A DNA stretch of 36,399 nucleotides from a virus: positions 1-36,399 of IMG/VR virus record IMGVR_UViG_3300026321_000009, one strand, 5' to 3'. Positions 1 through 6,420 of the stretch are shown here, one piece after another. The notes under the pieces are model-generated. The model had not been told where the DNA came from, made no database searches, and saw only the letters and a list, made by a program, of their open reading frames with translations. Numbering within the stretch: position 1 is the first letter of the stretch; each line of letters starts with the position of its first letter. A program made the translations under genes and the position numbers.

Positions 1-7
1 ATAACGA

Positions 8-61
8 TTTTCCACACACTAAATGATACTTTTCCACAGGTAATCGTGAAATTGTGGAAAA
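8..61. promoter_or_regulatory. Cluster of three DnaA-box-like 9-mers
   Basis: The 9-mer TTTTCCACA occurs perfectly at 8-16 and 30-38 on the + strand and at 53-61 on the - strand (TGTGGAAAA). Centres are 22 and 23 bp apart, about two helical turns. TTTTCCACA is the DnaA-box sequence used by cyanobacteria. By base count about 0.3 copies are expected in the whole window on both strands, so three in 54 bp is not chance. It could be a phage replication origin element, a site that captures host DnaA, or an operator for another factor. The cluster may extend upstream of the window. Confidence 0.6.
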
Positions 62-115
62 CTTTTAAATGGTTAATTAAATATAGGTAAGTGTTATATA
101 TGTTTGATAAATGTC
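61..115. other. AT-rich stretch beside DnaA-like boxes
   Basis: This segment is almost all A and T, with TTAATTAAATATA at its core, and directly abuts the third DnaA-like box. An easily melted segment next to DnaA boxes is the usual layout of a bacterial unwinding element. Here that role is only an inference from position and composition. Confidence 0.35.
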
Positions 116-149
116 TCCACTAATTGAAGTCTTAGCACGTTAATTACCG

Positions 150-192
150 ATCTGTCAAGTGTTAACAATATTACGACACATTCTTGACAGAT
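150..192. repeat. 10-bp perfect inverted repeat overlapping the -35 box
   Basis: The arms ATCTGTCAAG (150-159) and CTTGACAGAT (183-192) are perfect inverted copies separated by 23 nt. The right arm contains the -35 hexamer TTGACA (184-189) of the promoter for the gene at 248. A short direct repeat, GTTAACAA, also occurs at 161-168 and 225-232. The geometry suits an operator for a dimeric regulator, but no regulator is identified. Confidence 0.5.
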
Positions 193-212
193 TATCACAA
201 TTCGACTATAAT
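184..212 (+). promoter_or_regulatory. Consensus sigma70-type promoter
   Basis: TTGACA (184-189) and TATAAT (207-212) are both perfect consensus hexamers, with the optimal 17-bp spacer. Transcription should start near 219, leaving a leader of about 28 nt before the ATG at 248. T4-like cyanophages use host-like sigma70 promoters for early genes, so the small genes that follow are probably read early. Confidence 0.85.
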
Positions 213-247
213 AACACTGTCAGGGTTAACAACCAACTCTCTCAATC

Positions 248-433
248 ATGCAATACAAAGTTTACAACAACTCAGAGGTAATTCAAGGCACTTTCGATAC
301 ACTCGAAGCACTAGGATTGTACATGGACGATGTTAGAAACCGTAGAGGGGAATATAGACACAATTCCCCAGTACATTCCACCCTTGATTATATCAAATCG
401 ATTGGATGGTACTGGGAGGTTGTTGATACTTAA
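248..433 (+). CDS. Small hypothetical protein, 61 aa
   Basis: I do not recognise this protein. It is hydrophilic and slightly acidic, with many Tyr residues (starts MQYKVYNNSEV) and a Trp pair near the C terminus (GWYWEVV). There is no signal peptide, membrane segment or metal-binding pattern. The ATG lies about 28 nt after the predicted start of the consensus promoter at 184-212. The leader (CTCTCTCAATC before ATG) has no Shine-Dalgarno sequence, so initiation may be leader-dependent or weak. Its small size and strong early-type promoter fit the small host-takeover proteins typical of T4-like phages, but that is inference. A second consensus promoter follows it. Confidence 0.75.
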   Translation: MQYKVYNNSEVIQGTFDTLEALGLYMDDVRNRRGEYRHNSPVHSTLDYIKSIGWYWEVVDT

Positions 434-456
434 GAAAAAACAGTTGTTTACATCTA

Positions 457-485
457 TTGACAGCAATCCCACAGTATGTTATACT
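457..485 (+). promoter_or_regulatory. Second consensus sigma70-type promoter
   Basis: TTGACA (457-462) and TATACT (480-485) are separated by 17 bp. Transcription should start near 492. Just downstream AGGA (502-505) precedes an ATG at 513 that is followed after two codons by TAA, so no real gene starts there. The promoter probably serves the small genes from 733 on, or a short untranslated RNA. Confidence 0.8.
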
Positions 486-587
486 TAAGACATACACATT
501 CAGGACTAAGTGATGACTAACTAAATTATGTGATCTCTGAAACAATCATGAAAGCACCTCCAAAAGACAGTGCTGGCCTTGGATGTC

Positions 588-601
588 GCCCCTTCGGGGG
601 C
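588..601 (+). terminator. GC hairpin with UUCG tetraloop (possible weak terminator)
   Basis: GCCCC-TTCG-GGGGC forms a 5-bp all-GC stem closed by the very stable C(UUCG)G tetraloop. It is followed by CTTATATATAAAAAA, which is not a clean U-tract. It may be a partial terminator about 100 nt after the predicted transcription start, or a stabilising structure in the leader of the gene at 733. Confidence 0.4.
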
Positions 602-732
602 CTTATATATAAAAAAGCAAACTACCCTAACCTACAAAGGTACCCGAAAGAGGTCTATATACTCACATGGGTATCTTTTTCAATGGAATTCAATTTTTTT
701 TTCCCAGTAAAAATTCCCCCCAGAGAATGACT

Positions 733-942
733 ATGCAATTCAGACAAGATTCACAGGATGACCGAGTATGGGCACTCGAAGTAATGCTCAGGCACGAAGG
801 GTTTCTGGATCCAAGAATTTACGAATGTGCTCAGATGTTAGCACAAAACTCAAAGTGTGATGATGCTGAGTTAGTAGTCACTGAATGGGAGAGATGGAAG
901 AAGACACATAAGGCAGAGAAAACCCAAGTAAACAGATTATAA
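733..942 (+). CDS. Small hypothetical protein, 69 aa
   Basis: Not recognised. The frame is open from 667, but upstream codons read through the T-run as Phe-rich low complexity. ATGs at 727 and 733 are the sensible starts. AGAG (722-725) is only 1 nt from 727 but 7 nt from 733, so 733 is preferred (MQFRQDSQDD). The protein is charged and helical, with a core WALEVMLRHEGFLDPRIYE and a C-terminal WERWKKTHKAEK. There is no membrane segment. It lies 18 nt before the next small gene, and both probably depend on the promoter at 457-485. Function unknown. Confidence 0.65.
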   Translation: MQFRQDSQDDRVWALEVMLRHEGFLDPRIYECAQMLAQNSKCDDAELVVTEWERWKKTHKAEKTQVNRL

Positions 943-959
943 TAATGGGGTAACCTGAT

Positions 960-1130
960 ATGTCCAAGAGATTCACAATCACTATCAATGAGGATGAGTA
1001 TGGAGAGATCTATCTCTCATTAACTGATGAGATCTGTGATGATCTTGGATGGAGGGTAGGTGATACTCTCGAATATGACTTAGACGATATCGGAGAGTCA
1101 TTTACACTTAAGAAAGTCGTTGAAGAATGA
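960..1130 (+). CDS. Small AbrB/MazE-like protein, 56 aa
   Basis: The reading frame starts MSKRFTITINEDEYGEI and ends SFTLKKVVEE. GGGG (947-950) sits 9 nt before the ATG. The middle, LTDEICDDLGWRVGDTLEY, followed by an acidic turn and a short strand, matches the pattern of swapped-hairpin AbrB/MazE domains (polar-E-[IV]-xx-x-LGW-x-x-GD-x-[LI]-x-[YWF]). Such domains bind DNA as dimers or act as antitoxins, although this version is very acidic for DNA binding. No toxin partner is visible. Its stop overlaps an ATG of the next frame (ATGA at 1127). The fold is inferred by eye. Confidence 0.65.
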   Translation: MSKRFTITINEDEYGEIYLSLTDEICDDLGWRVGDTLEYDLDDIGESFTLKKVVEE

Positions 1131-1168
1131 CTTGGTTTTTAATCCCTTGGAATGAAGAGGTAGGTACT

Positions 1169-1510
1169 ATGGAAGAAACAGAGATGTCTGACCCGCGAAA
1201 CCACGTTTCAACCGCGTTGACAGCTTCAGAGATACATCTGGACATCGAAAAAGAAATACGACGGCAACTCGAAGATGATCCTAGATTTAAGGATAACGAG
1301 ATTGCACATGAAGTCGTCAACAATTGTCTTAAGGCAATAGGGTCTAGAATAGGCGATATAGAGAAGTATGTCGAAGCATTACCGACGACATTCACAAACC
1401 TTATACTCTACCGCCCCCACAATGAAGAGAAGTATTTGAATTACAAGGAAAACCTCGATTTGATCTATGAAAGGTTAAATAGTATTGAGCAATCTAACAA
1501 GAAGGACTAA
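1169..1510 (+). CDS. Hypothetical acidic helical protein, 113 aa
   Basis: Not recognised. The frame is open from an ATG at 1127 that overlaps the upstream stop (ATGA). The ATG at 1169 has the better ribosome site (GAAGAGG, about 8 nt upstream) and drops an atypical hydrophobic leader (MTWFLIPWNEE), so I choose 1169. The 127-aa form from 1127 remains possible. The protein is mostly predicted helix: EIHLDIEKEIRRQLEDD, then EIAHEVVNNCLKAIGSRIGDIEKYVE, and a C-terminal helix DLIYERLNSIEQSNKKD. Its stop overlaps the start of the 927-aa structural gene (TAATG), so it is translationally coupled to the structural operon. It may be a small assembly or scaffold factor, but that is a guess. Confidence 0.7.
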   Translation: MEETEMSDPRNHVSTALTASEIHLDIEKEIRRQLEDDPRFKDNEIAHEVVNNCLKAIGSRIGDIEKYVEALPTTFTNLILYRPHNEEKYLNYKENLDLIYERLNSIEQSNKKD

Positions 1511-4293
1511 TGGGCACATACGGTGGATGTCACAGTGATTCAACGAATGATCTATGTGACAATGCTTCTACATCAACGATAGGATCTGGACTGCATTGTG
1601 ATGCCTATGCCCCGCCGACCACAGGTTGGCCTAGTGGTATGTCAGGTACAGGTAAGAGAGTAGAAATGATATTAACGAGTTACCCTAATGTAACTCAAAT
1701 TAATGCTAACCTTAATATAAGTAATTTCCAACGTAATAGGGTCATGTATGACTCTACAATCACTGAGGCACCACAAACAGGTGGACAAAGTGGCACAGGG
1801 TCAAGTTTCTGTGGTAGAGTCGTTAGAGAGGGACCATCTTGTAATCCTCCTATTAATATAATCTATGATTATAGACCGTCTGCTGTTTCATTTGAACAGA
1901 TGGATAGTGATACATGGTTTTGTTATTTGTTTGATATGGGGAGCGAAGGTGGTACTATAGGTGCACCTTGTTTTTATATTGAAGAAGGTGTTGCTGCTAC
2001 GTCTGGTGCAACTAATGGTGATCCAGATGAAACTGAGACCACTTCTAATTGTCACCCTTGTACAGCTTTCACTGCTACACCGAAAGAAGCAAGTTGTTCA
2101 TATACTAACCCAATGGGAGATGAAACTGGTGATCCAGATTGTCCATACCCTACTGTGTTTGGTATAGGCACTCTTTCTAATAAGATTGTATTTGAATATG
2201 ATGCGTTTTCCACAGTTTTACCTAATGGAGTGTTAGACGTTAATTTTGTATATGCACCCGATAGTATTGACGTTGACGTATGGAATGAAACTGAATATGC
2301 AGGTTCAGCAGTTATCACTTCACAGAATACTTGGGTGTCGGGAGACGAGGATGATGGTCAGTATGGAGATGAAGGGCAGATAGTTATATTTGAAGGAGCA
2401 GCACTTGAGAGTGGCATTAAGCAAGGTCTCAGAGTCAAATGTAGGATCGCACCTGTTTATAATTACGACACTTCTGCATTCACAGGTACCAGATGGACGT
2501 TTATGGAGTTGATGGCACCTGGACAGAATTATGCAGTCAACGATACCTATACATTAAACTATACATGGACACACCATGATCTTACTACATCAGTTATTAC
2601 TATAGTATTAAAGGTCACTACTGTTGGTCCTATAGAAGGTACAGGTAGCAATCCTGGCTTTGATGCACTCCGAGAAGGCGATACTCTTAACGGACACGTC
2701 ATAACTAAGACTTTTCACACCGAATTCGACCATTTTAAGAAACATTTGGTCTATTTGGACGGAAATGGGAGCGATTTTACCTATAATACGCAATATACGT
2801 CCTCTAGATCGCATGTTGTCACTGTTTTAGCAGGAAAAGGCGTAAAAACGCACTCATGTTTGATGGGACAGTATGAATTTTACGATAAAAGCATACAATA
2901 CACCACTTCAAGCATAGATGGAGGGTCTCCAGACGTATATAACACATTATTAGAGCCTAAAGCGGAAGGAATCATCACAAATGGCACTATTACAGGGTTT
3001 AATGTATATGATGGTGGATCTGGGTGGTTAACACTAGGTAAACCTCCAGAGCTCGTATGTACTACTCCTAGATCGACTACTGGTAAAGAAGCAGAGTTAG
3101 AAGGCACCTTCACAGATGGTGCACTTAAGGAAATATTGATCACTACACCCGGTAGTGGGTATACTTCTACCCCTACAGTAACAGTTTCAGGTAATGCGAC
3201 TGCTGTAGCTGAGGTAGCAGGAGATGATAATCAGGTTAATCGTATTCGTATCACTAATCATGGTAGTGGATATAGTGCAGATCCTACTGTAACCATTACT
3301 GGAGGCGGTGGAACTGGTGCAGAAGCATCGGGATATTGGGGTAATGGTGTATTAACTACTATTACTATCAAGAATCCTGGGTCTGGATACTCTTCTGCTG
3401 ATAAACCAAGGGCATATGTTAGCAATATCTTCCGTGAGGACACTGTTAAGTGTTGTCCAGGCATGTCTACAGACGATGCAGGTGTTGATACCTTCTATGA
3501 TCAGTTACGATCAAGTGGCACTTTCCCTGAAATGATGCAAGCATTAGACCGTCCAGAGGATAAAGCAGTGGATGAGCTGCGACTTGCGTCGTATGAAGAG
3601 AAAGAAACTACGGCTATACAACCAAATCAAGAGGTTATAATGGATCCTACGGCACAGGACATCTATACTTTACCTCAAAGACGCTATTCTAAGGACAAAG
3701 TTGACAAATTGAGGGAAGTTTACCTTCAATACGGTAATAAAACGCAAGATGTAAAGGACATGACGACGAAAACCTCGGATGTTACGGATGAGTATAAGAA
3801 AGAAATGGCAAACTACCGTAAGAAAACAGCAGAAGCGGAGCAAACTAGAGAAGAATCACTCACAACGCAGTGTGATAACCTTTCACAAGAGAGTGTACCT
3901 GAATATGTCAACTATCCTAGCGTATTAGTGGAGACAGTACAACGTAGATTCGCAGATTTACCTCATGCGTCAACACTGACTAAATATAATATGCGACAAT
4001 ATCGGGCATCAACTACCGATCAGATGGATTTAAACGTGACTATAGGATGTAAAGTGGTAGAAAGTGGGTGTGGACACGTAACTTGTCCTGCTCCATCTAC
4101 TACTGCTGGTGGTTCTACTAATAATGGTAACGGATCTACTACAAATACATCATACACTATGTCTGGTTTACTCGGTCCTGGTGCTGATGATTGGACAGCA
4201 AGTGGAAAAATGCGAATCAAAAACAATCTTACCGCTGCATCTAAGGTCATGGGTAAGTGTGTTGATGCATACGGCAATCCATTTGACATTTAA
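1510..4293 (+). CDS. Cys-rich virion structural protein with GxGY repeats, 927 aa
   Basis: This is probably a baseplate or tail structural protein. Residues 1-480 are Thr/Ser/Gly-rich beta-type sequence. Residues about 497-640 carry GxGY repeats (GSGYTSTP, GSGYSADP, GSGYSSAD alternating with TITGGGGTGA), the module that recurs in the giant protein and the last gene. Residues about 722-805 are charged and look coiled-coil (DEYKKEMANYRKKTAEAEQT). The C-terminal part is Ser/Thr/Asn-rich. I count 21 cysteines, including NCHPC, KCC and GCGHVTC clusters, unusual for a phage tail protein. The start is fixed by the TAATG overlap with the upstream gene and AAGGA just before it. It lies directly before the PAAR gene, so the two may be partners at the central spike. 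It is not assignable to a named T4 protein by eye. Confidence 0.8.
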   Translation: MGTYGGCHSDSTNDLCDNASTSTIGSGLHCDAYAPPTTGWPSGMSGTGKRVEMILTSYPNVTQINANLNISNFQRNRVMYDSTITEAPQTGGQSGTGSSFCGRVVREGPSCNPPINIIYDYRPSAVSFEQMDSDTWFCYLFDMGSEGGTIGAPCFYIEEGVAATSGATNGDPDETETTSNCHPCTAFTATPKEASCSYTNPMGDETGDPDCPYPTVFGIGTLSNKIVFEYDAFSTVLPNGVLDVNFVYAPDSIDVDVWNETEYAGSAVITSQNTWVSGDEDDGQYGDEGQIVIFEGAALESGIKQGLRVKCRIAPVYNYDTSAFTGTRWTFMELMAPGQNYAVNDTYTLNYTWTHHDLTTSVITIVLKVTTVGPIEGTGSNPGFDALREGDTLNGHVITKTFHTEFDHFKKHLVYLDGNGSDFTYNTQYTSSRSHVVTVLAGKGVKTHSCLMGQYEFYDKSIQYTTSSIDGGSPDVYNTLLEPKAEGIITNGTITGFNVYDGGSGWLTLGKPPELVCTTPRSTTGKEAELEGTFTDGALKEILITTPGSGYTSTPTVTVSGNATAVAEVAGDDNQVNRIRITNHGSGYSADPTVTITGGGGTGAEASGYWGNGVLTTITIKNPGSGYSSADKPRAYVSNIFREDTVKCCPGMSTDDAGVDTFYDQLRSSGTFPEMMQALDRPEDKAVDELRLASYEEKETTAIQPNQEVIMDPTAQDIYTLPQRRYSKDKVDKLREVYLQYGNKTQDVKDMTTKTSDVTDEYKKEMANYRKKTAEAEQTREESLTTQCDNLSQESVPEYVNYPSVLVETVQRRFADLPHASTLTKYNMRQYRASTTDQMDLNVTIGCKVVESGCGHVTCPAPSTTAGGSTNNGNGSTTNTSYTMSGLLGPGADDWTASGKMRIKNNLTAASKVMGKCVDAYGNPFDI

Positions 4294-4308
4294 CACAGAA
4301 GGAGTATA

Positions 4309-4818
4309 ATGGGAGCAAAGAAAGCAGCATACTTTAAAGGTAAATGCTCTGGAGAAGGTAAAGCTAACCCAGGGCATAAGTACGACGTAAAAAAATGTTA
4401 TACGCCGTGCTCTGGCTCTACGCCACAATCTTTAAGCACAGCACAAGGATCGGTCAAATGGAACCCTCAGGCTCAAAGACCGAAATTTAAGAAATCACCC
4501 ACTGTCTATATTAACAACATTTGTCCTATTATAGACGAGGATGTATTAACTAACCACAAGGGGCAAACAACTAACTTATTAGTATTTTGTTGCTGTAAGA
4601 ATCCCCCACCACCAAAACCGTGCGCTCCAAAGTTTAACACTGCTATGGACAAGCGTGACGGTGGAAAACACAAGAGAGTTGCCAAAGCTACAACATCATC
4701 CGTGTATATCATGGGGAAATTAGCATGTAGGTTTGAAGATCCTCTAAATGGAGGTATCAGTGGTGAATGCTTTGCAACTATTGCGGGCTCTTCTAAAAAT
4801 GTATTCGTTGGAGATTAA
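4309..4818 (+). CDS. PAAR-like spike-tip protein, 169 aa
   Basis: This protein probably caps the membrane-piercing central spike of the baseplate. PAAR proteins form a small metal-bound cone made of repeated turns of the type S-x-x-V-[YF]-[IV]-x-G. Here the turns are SPTVYINNICPIIDED (63-78), SSVYIMGKLACRFEDP (130-145) and SSKNVFVGD at the extreme C terminus (161-169). Ten cysteines (13, 30, 34, 72, 94-96, 105, 140, 154) and scattered histidines could ligate Fe or Zn, as His/Cys do in known PAAR tips. The segment CCCKNPPPPKPC (94-105) is a striking Pro-Cys linker between halves. The ribosome site AAGGAG sits about 5 nt before the ATG. It follows the Cys-rich 927-aa gene by 15 nt. The family assignment is by motif pattern, and the protein is longer than a minimal PAAR domain. 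Confidence 0.7.
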   Translation: MGAKKAAYFKGKCSGEGKANPGHKYDVKKCYTPCSGSTPQSLSTAQGSVKWNPQAQRPKFKKSPTVYINNICPIIDEDVLTNHKGQTTNLLVFCCCKNPPPPKPCAPKFNTAMDKRDGGKHKRVAKATTSSVYIMGKLACRFEDPLNGGISGECFATIAGSSKNVFVGD

Positions 4819-4820
4819 TT

Positions 4821-4964
4821 ATGGCTAAGGCAGTTGCCTGGAATTCAAATGATGGTTATGTTGAGTCAAAACCAAAGAAAACACGACAAGGGAGAGGTAA
4901 GCACACCAAATATGTGGCATCTTCCCGCAACAAGGCTCCAAAGCGTTATAGAGGTCAGGGCTAA
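4821..4964 (+). CDS. Small basic protein, 47 aa
   Basis: The frame reads MAKAVAWNSNDGYVE and ends KAPKRYRGQG. It is strongly basic (Lys/Arg-rich from residue 17) with no hydrophobic core, so it is probably disordered unless bound to nucleic acid or a larger partner. I believe similar small basic proteins are common in T4-like cyanophages, but I can give no function. T4 itself has small reading frames (uvsY.-2, uvsY.-1) shortly upstream of gene 25; a relation is untested. It starts 2 nt after the PAAR stop, and its own stop overlaps the ho1 start (TAATG at 4962-4966), so ho1 translation is probably coupled to it. Confidence 0.7.
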   Translation: MAKAVAWNSNDGYVESKPKKTRQGRGKHTKYVASSRNKAPKRYRGQG

Positions 4965-5635
4965 TGGGATTAGCACTGGATTTGAAAGAAGGTACTAAAG
5001 TATCACACTCAGCAGCAGAAAACACTAAGTTTGTTGCTGGGTTCCTCAAAGGCGTATTAGATAAGGAAAAGTATCGTCAATTACTGACGAATTTCTATTA
5101 TGTCTATCAAACGATGGAGAATCAGATCAGAGAGTCGAGAGACCCTTTGGTTAAGAAGATATGCTATCCTGAGTTAGAGCGTGTTAACGGTCTTGAGAGA
5201 GACCTTAGATACTACTATGGTCCTGTATGGAGAGACATGCAGATACCAACAGAGGCATGTAACACATATTGCTACAGAATTAACGAAATTGCGAATGATA
5301 ATCCATATTTACTCATAGCACACCATTATACGAGATATATCGGTGATTTATCTGGTGGACAGATTTTAAGGGGAATTGCTGAAAAGGCATTAGACAATCC
5401 TAAAGGTGAAGGTCTTCATTTTTATGATTTCCCAGACATCCCTGATGCTAAGGCATTTAAGACAAAGTATAGAGAAACCTTAGATAGTTTCCCTTTAGAC
5501 GAGTCAGAGATCAATGCATTGATCGTAGAAGCGAATTATGCTTTTAGGTTAAATATGTACATCTTTGATGAAATCGAAGGCTCCGCTGCTAAAGGATTTT
5601 TCAAAGTGTTACTTGGTCTTATTACAGGAAAATAG
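4964..5635 (+). CDS. ho1: Haem oxygenase (biliverdin-forming), 223 aa
   Basis: It opens haem to biliverdin IXalpha, CO and iron, using electrons from ferredoxin; in cyanobacteria this is the first step to phycobilins and the phytochrome chromophore. The proximal haem ligand is His15 in GTKVSHSAAENTKFV. The distal-helix signature HHYTRYIGDLSGGQ has the flexible GDLSGG at 127-132. Length and start match soluble cyanobacterial HO1, and there is no C-terminal membrane anchor. It is an auxiliary metabolic gene taken from a cyanobacterial host and known in some marine cyanophages. Oddly, it sits inside the baseplate operon, coupled by TAATG to a small upstream gene and abutting a membrane-protein gene, with no bilin reductase (pebS, pcyA) in the window. 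No separate promoter is visible, so its timing should follow the structural genes. Confidence 0.96.
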   Translation: MGLALDLKEGTKVSHSAAENTKFVAGFLKGVLDKEKYRQLLTNFYYVYQTMENQIRESRDPLVKKICYPELERVNGLERDLRYYYGPVWRDMQIPTEACNTYCYRINEIANDNPYLLIAHHYTRYIGDLSGGQILRGIAEKALDNPKGEGLHFYDFPDIPDAKAFKTKYRETLDSFPLDESEINALIVEANYAFRLNMYIFDEIEGSAAKGFFKVLLGLITGK

Positions 5636-5836
5636 ATGATTAACTTATTAGCTGCAGCTTCATTAGATCTTAATGAAGCTTGGAATATGTCTTGGGGAGA
5701 AGGCATTCAATTTATTATCGTTCTTGCATTCGTATATTGGTTAAAAGTGCAGATCGATACTAGAGCTGGACTTGGCAAGAAGAAAGAGAAGCAACTTAAA
5801 CGCATTATAGTAGAAGCTATCAAGGAAGCTGGCTAA
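5636..5836 (+). CDS. Small single-helix membrane protein, 66 aa
   Basis: It has a short N-terminal hydrophobic start (MINLLAAASL), one clear membrane segment at about 24-40 (IQFIIVLAFVYWLKVQI), and a basic amphipathic tail (GKKKEKQLKRIIVEAIKEAG). By the positive-inside rule the tail should be cytoplasmic. The ATG follows the ho1 stop with no gap (TAG-ATG), implying coupled translation. A holin-like or lysis-accessory role is possible from size and topology, but I recognise no holin family. A membrane-associated baseplate or host-envelope factor is equally possible. Confidence 0.75.
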   Translation: MINLLAAASLDLNEAWNMSWGEGIQFIIVLAFVYWLKVQIDTRAGLGKKKEKQLKRIIVEAIKEAG

Positions 5837-5839
5837 ATA
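5833..5839 (+). promoter_or_regulatory. CTAAATA late-promoter-like motif
   Basis: CTAAATA has been described as the late-promoter motif of T4-like cyanophages, analogous to T4 TATAAATA. This copy overlaps the end of the membrane-protein gene and lies 21 nt before the ATG at 5861, so it could drive the gp25-gp6 unit. Other copies at 3980-3986, 6265-6271 and 8370-8376 lie inside genes. The total is near chance for this base composition, so only position supports this one. Confidence 0.4.
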
Positions 5840-5860
5840 GTCAGGACATTTCTATGCGTC

Positions 5861-6004
5861 ATGGAAGAGAAGACCTATAAAGGTAATGCTAATCGTCCAG
5901 TTGATATGGGCGAGAAGTTTAAGAATGAAGGATGGGAGTACTGTAAGTACCTCATCACTGATCCTCGTAGCGATGCATATTTGAAACGAGAATCGAAGAA
6001 ATAA
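5861..6004 (+). CDS. Small hypothetical protein, 47 aa
   Basis: The frame reads MEEKTYKGNANRPVDMGEKF, contains a compact aromatic core (EGWEYCKYLI) and ends basic (LKRESKK). I do not recognise it. It begins 24 nt after the membrane-protein gene, and its stop overlaps the gp25 start (TAATG at 6002-6006), so it is probably translated with gp25. An ATG at 5854 in another frame gives only eight codons. A small baseplate-assembly helper is conceivable from position only. Confidence 0.65.
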   Translation: MEEKTYKGNANRPVDMGEKFKNEGWEYCKYLITDPRSDAYLKRESKK

Positions 6005-6420
6005 TGGCACTCAAACCGATTACTGGTAAGGATTTTAAGAAATCACGGAGTTTTAAAGACATCCCCGTTGGTTTTACTAAGAACCCTTTTACGAAAGATA
6101 TAACCACGGTATCGAATGATCAAGCTATAAAACAGTCAGTAAAAAATATCATATTGACCACTCCCGGCGAAAAACCATTTTTGCCCAATTTTGGATGTAG
6201 AGTTTCAAAGTTACTCTTTGAACCACTAGATCCCTTTCTAATTGATGCAATTCAGAGTGAGATACTAAATACATTACAGAACCACGAGTCTAGGATTGCC
6301 GTCCGCAAACTGGTGTGTACTCCTGATTATGATGATAACGCAATATCTGTCGAGTTGACATATCAAATCGTCGGATTGCCTATAGTTGAGAATATCACTT
6401 TCGTCTTACAGAGACCGTAA
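6004..6420 (+). CDS. 25: Baseplate wedge protein gp25
   Basis: It is a conserved wedge component that binds the gp6 ring and is needed for sheath assembly; homologues are TssE of type VI secretion and gpW/gp25 proteins. The family signature is clear at 51-74: TTPGEKPFLPNFGCRVSK followed by LLFEP, with the conserved Glu56-Pro58...Arg66 set (the EPR core). The length of 138 aa compares with about 132 in T4. Start and stop are set by TAATG overlaps on both sides (6004 and 6420), locking it translationally between the 47-aa gene and gp6, the expected partner. Confidence 0.95.
   Translation: MALKPITGKDFKKSRSFKDIPVGFTKNPFTKDITTVSNDQAIKQSVKNIILTTPGEKPFLPNFGCRVSKLLFEPLDPFLIDAIQSEILNTLQNHESRIAVRKLVCTPDYDDNAISVELTYQIVGLPIVENITFVLQRP

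Larger units (their letters stand above)
434..732. other. Gene-free leader with promoter and UUCG hairpin
   Basis: This stretch of about 300 bases holds the promoter at 457-485, a three-codon AUG-stop at 513-524, a GC-rich hairpin at 588-601 and a run of nine T at 694-702. A GTG-initiated 66-codon frame (530-730) spans it, but it crosses the hairpin and the T-run, has no ribosome site and reads as low-complexity. I treat the segment as leader or small RNA. Confidence 0.5.

Noticed and set aside
691-720. T-run at 694-702 as a rho-independent terminator
   Set aside because: No GC-rich stem directly precedes it, and the gene at 733 begins only about 30 nt later.
530-730. GTG-started 66-codon frame in the leader
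   Set aside because: No ribosome site, passes through the GC hairpin and the nine-T run (giving FNFFFP), and overlaps the better-supported gene at 733.
1108-1395. Minus-strand 95-codon frame
   Set aside because: Lies fully antisense to the two coupled small genes, is Ser-rich in the manner of antisense shadows, and has no promoter or ribosome site.
2206-2214. Isolated fourth TTTTCCACA
   Set aside because: It is a single copy inside the 927-aa coding region with no partner, so chance is enough to explain it.
5636-5836. Calling the 66-aa membrane protein a holin
   Set aside because: Topology is compatible, but there is no family signature and no lysis gene beside it, so only a neutral description is given.
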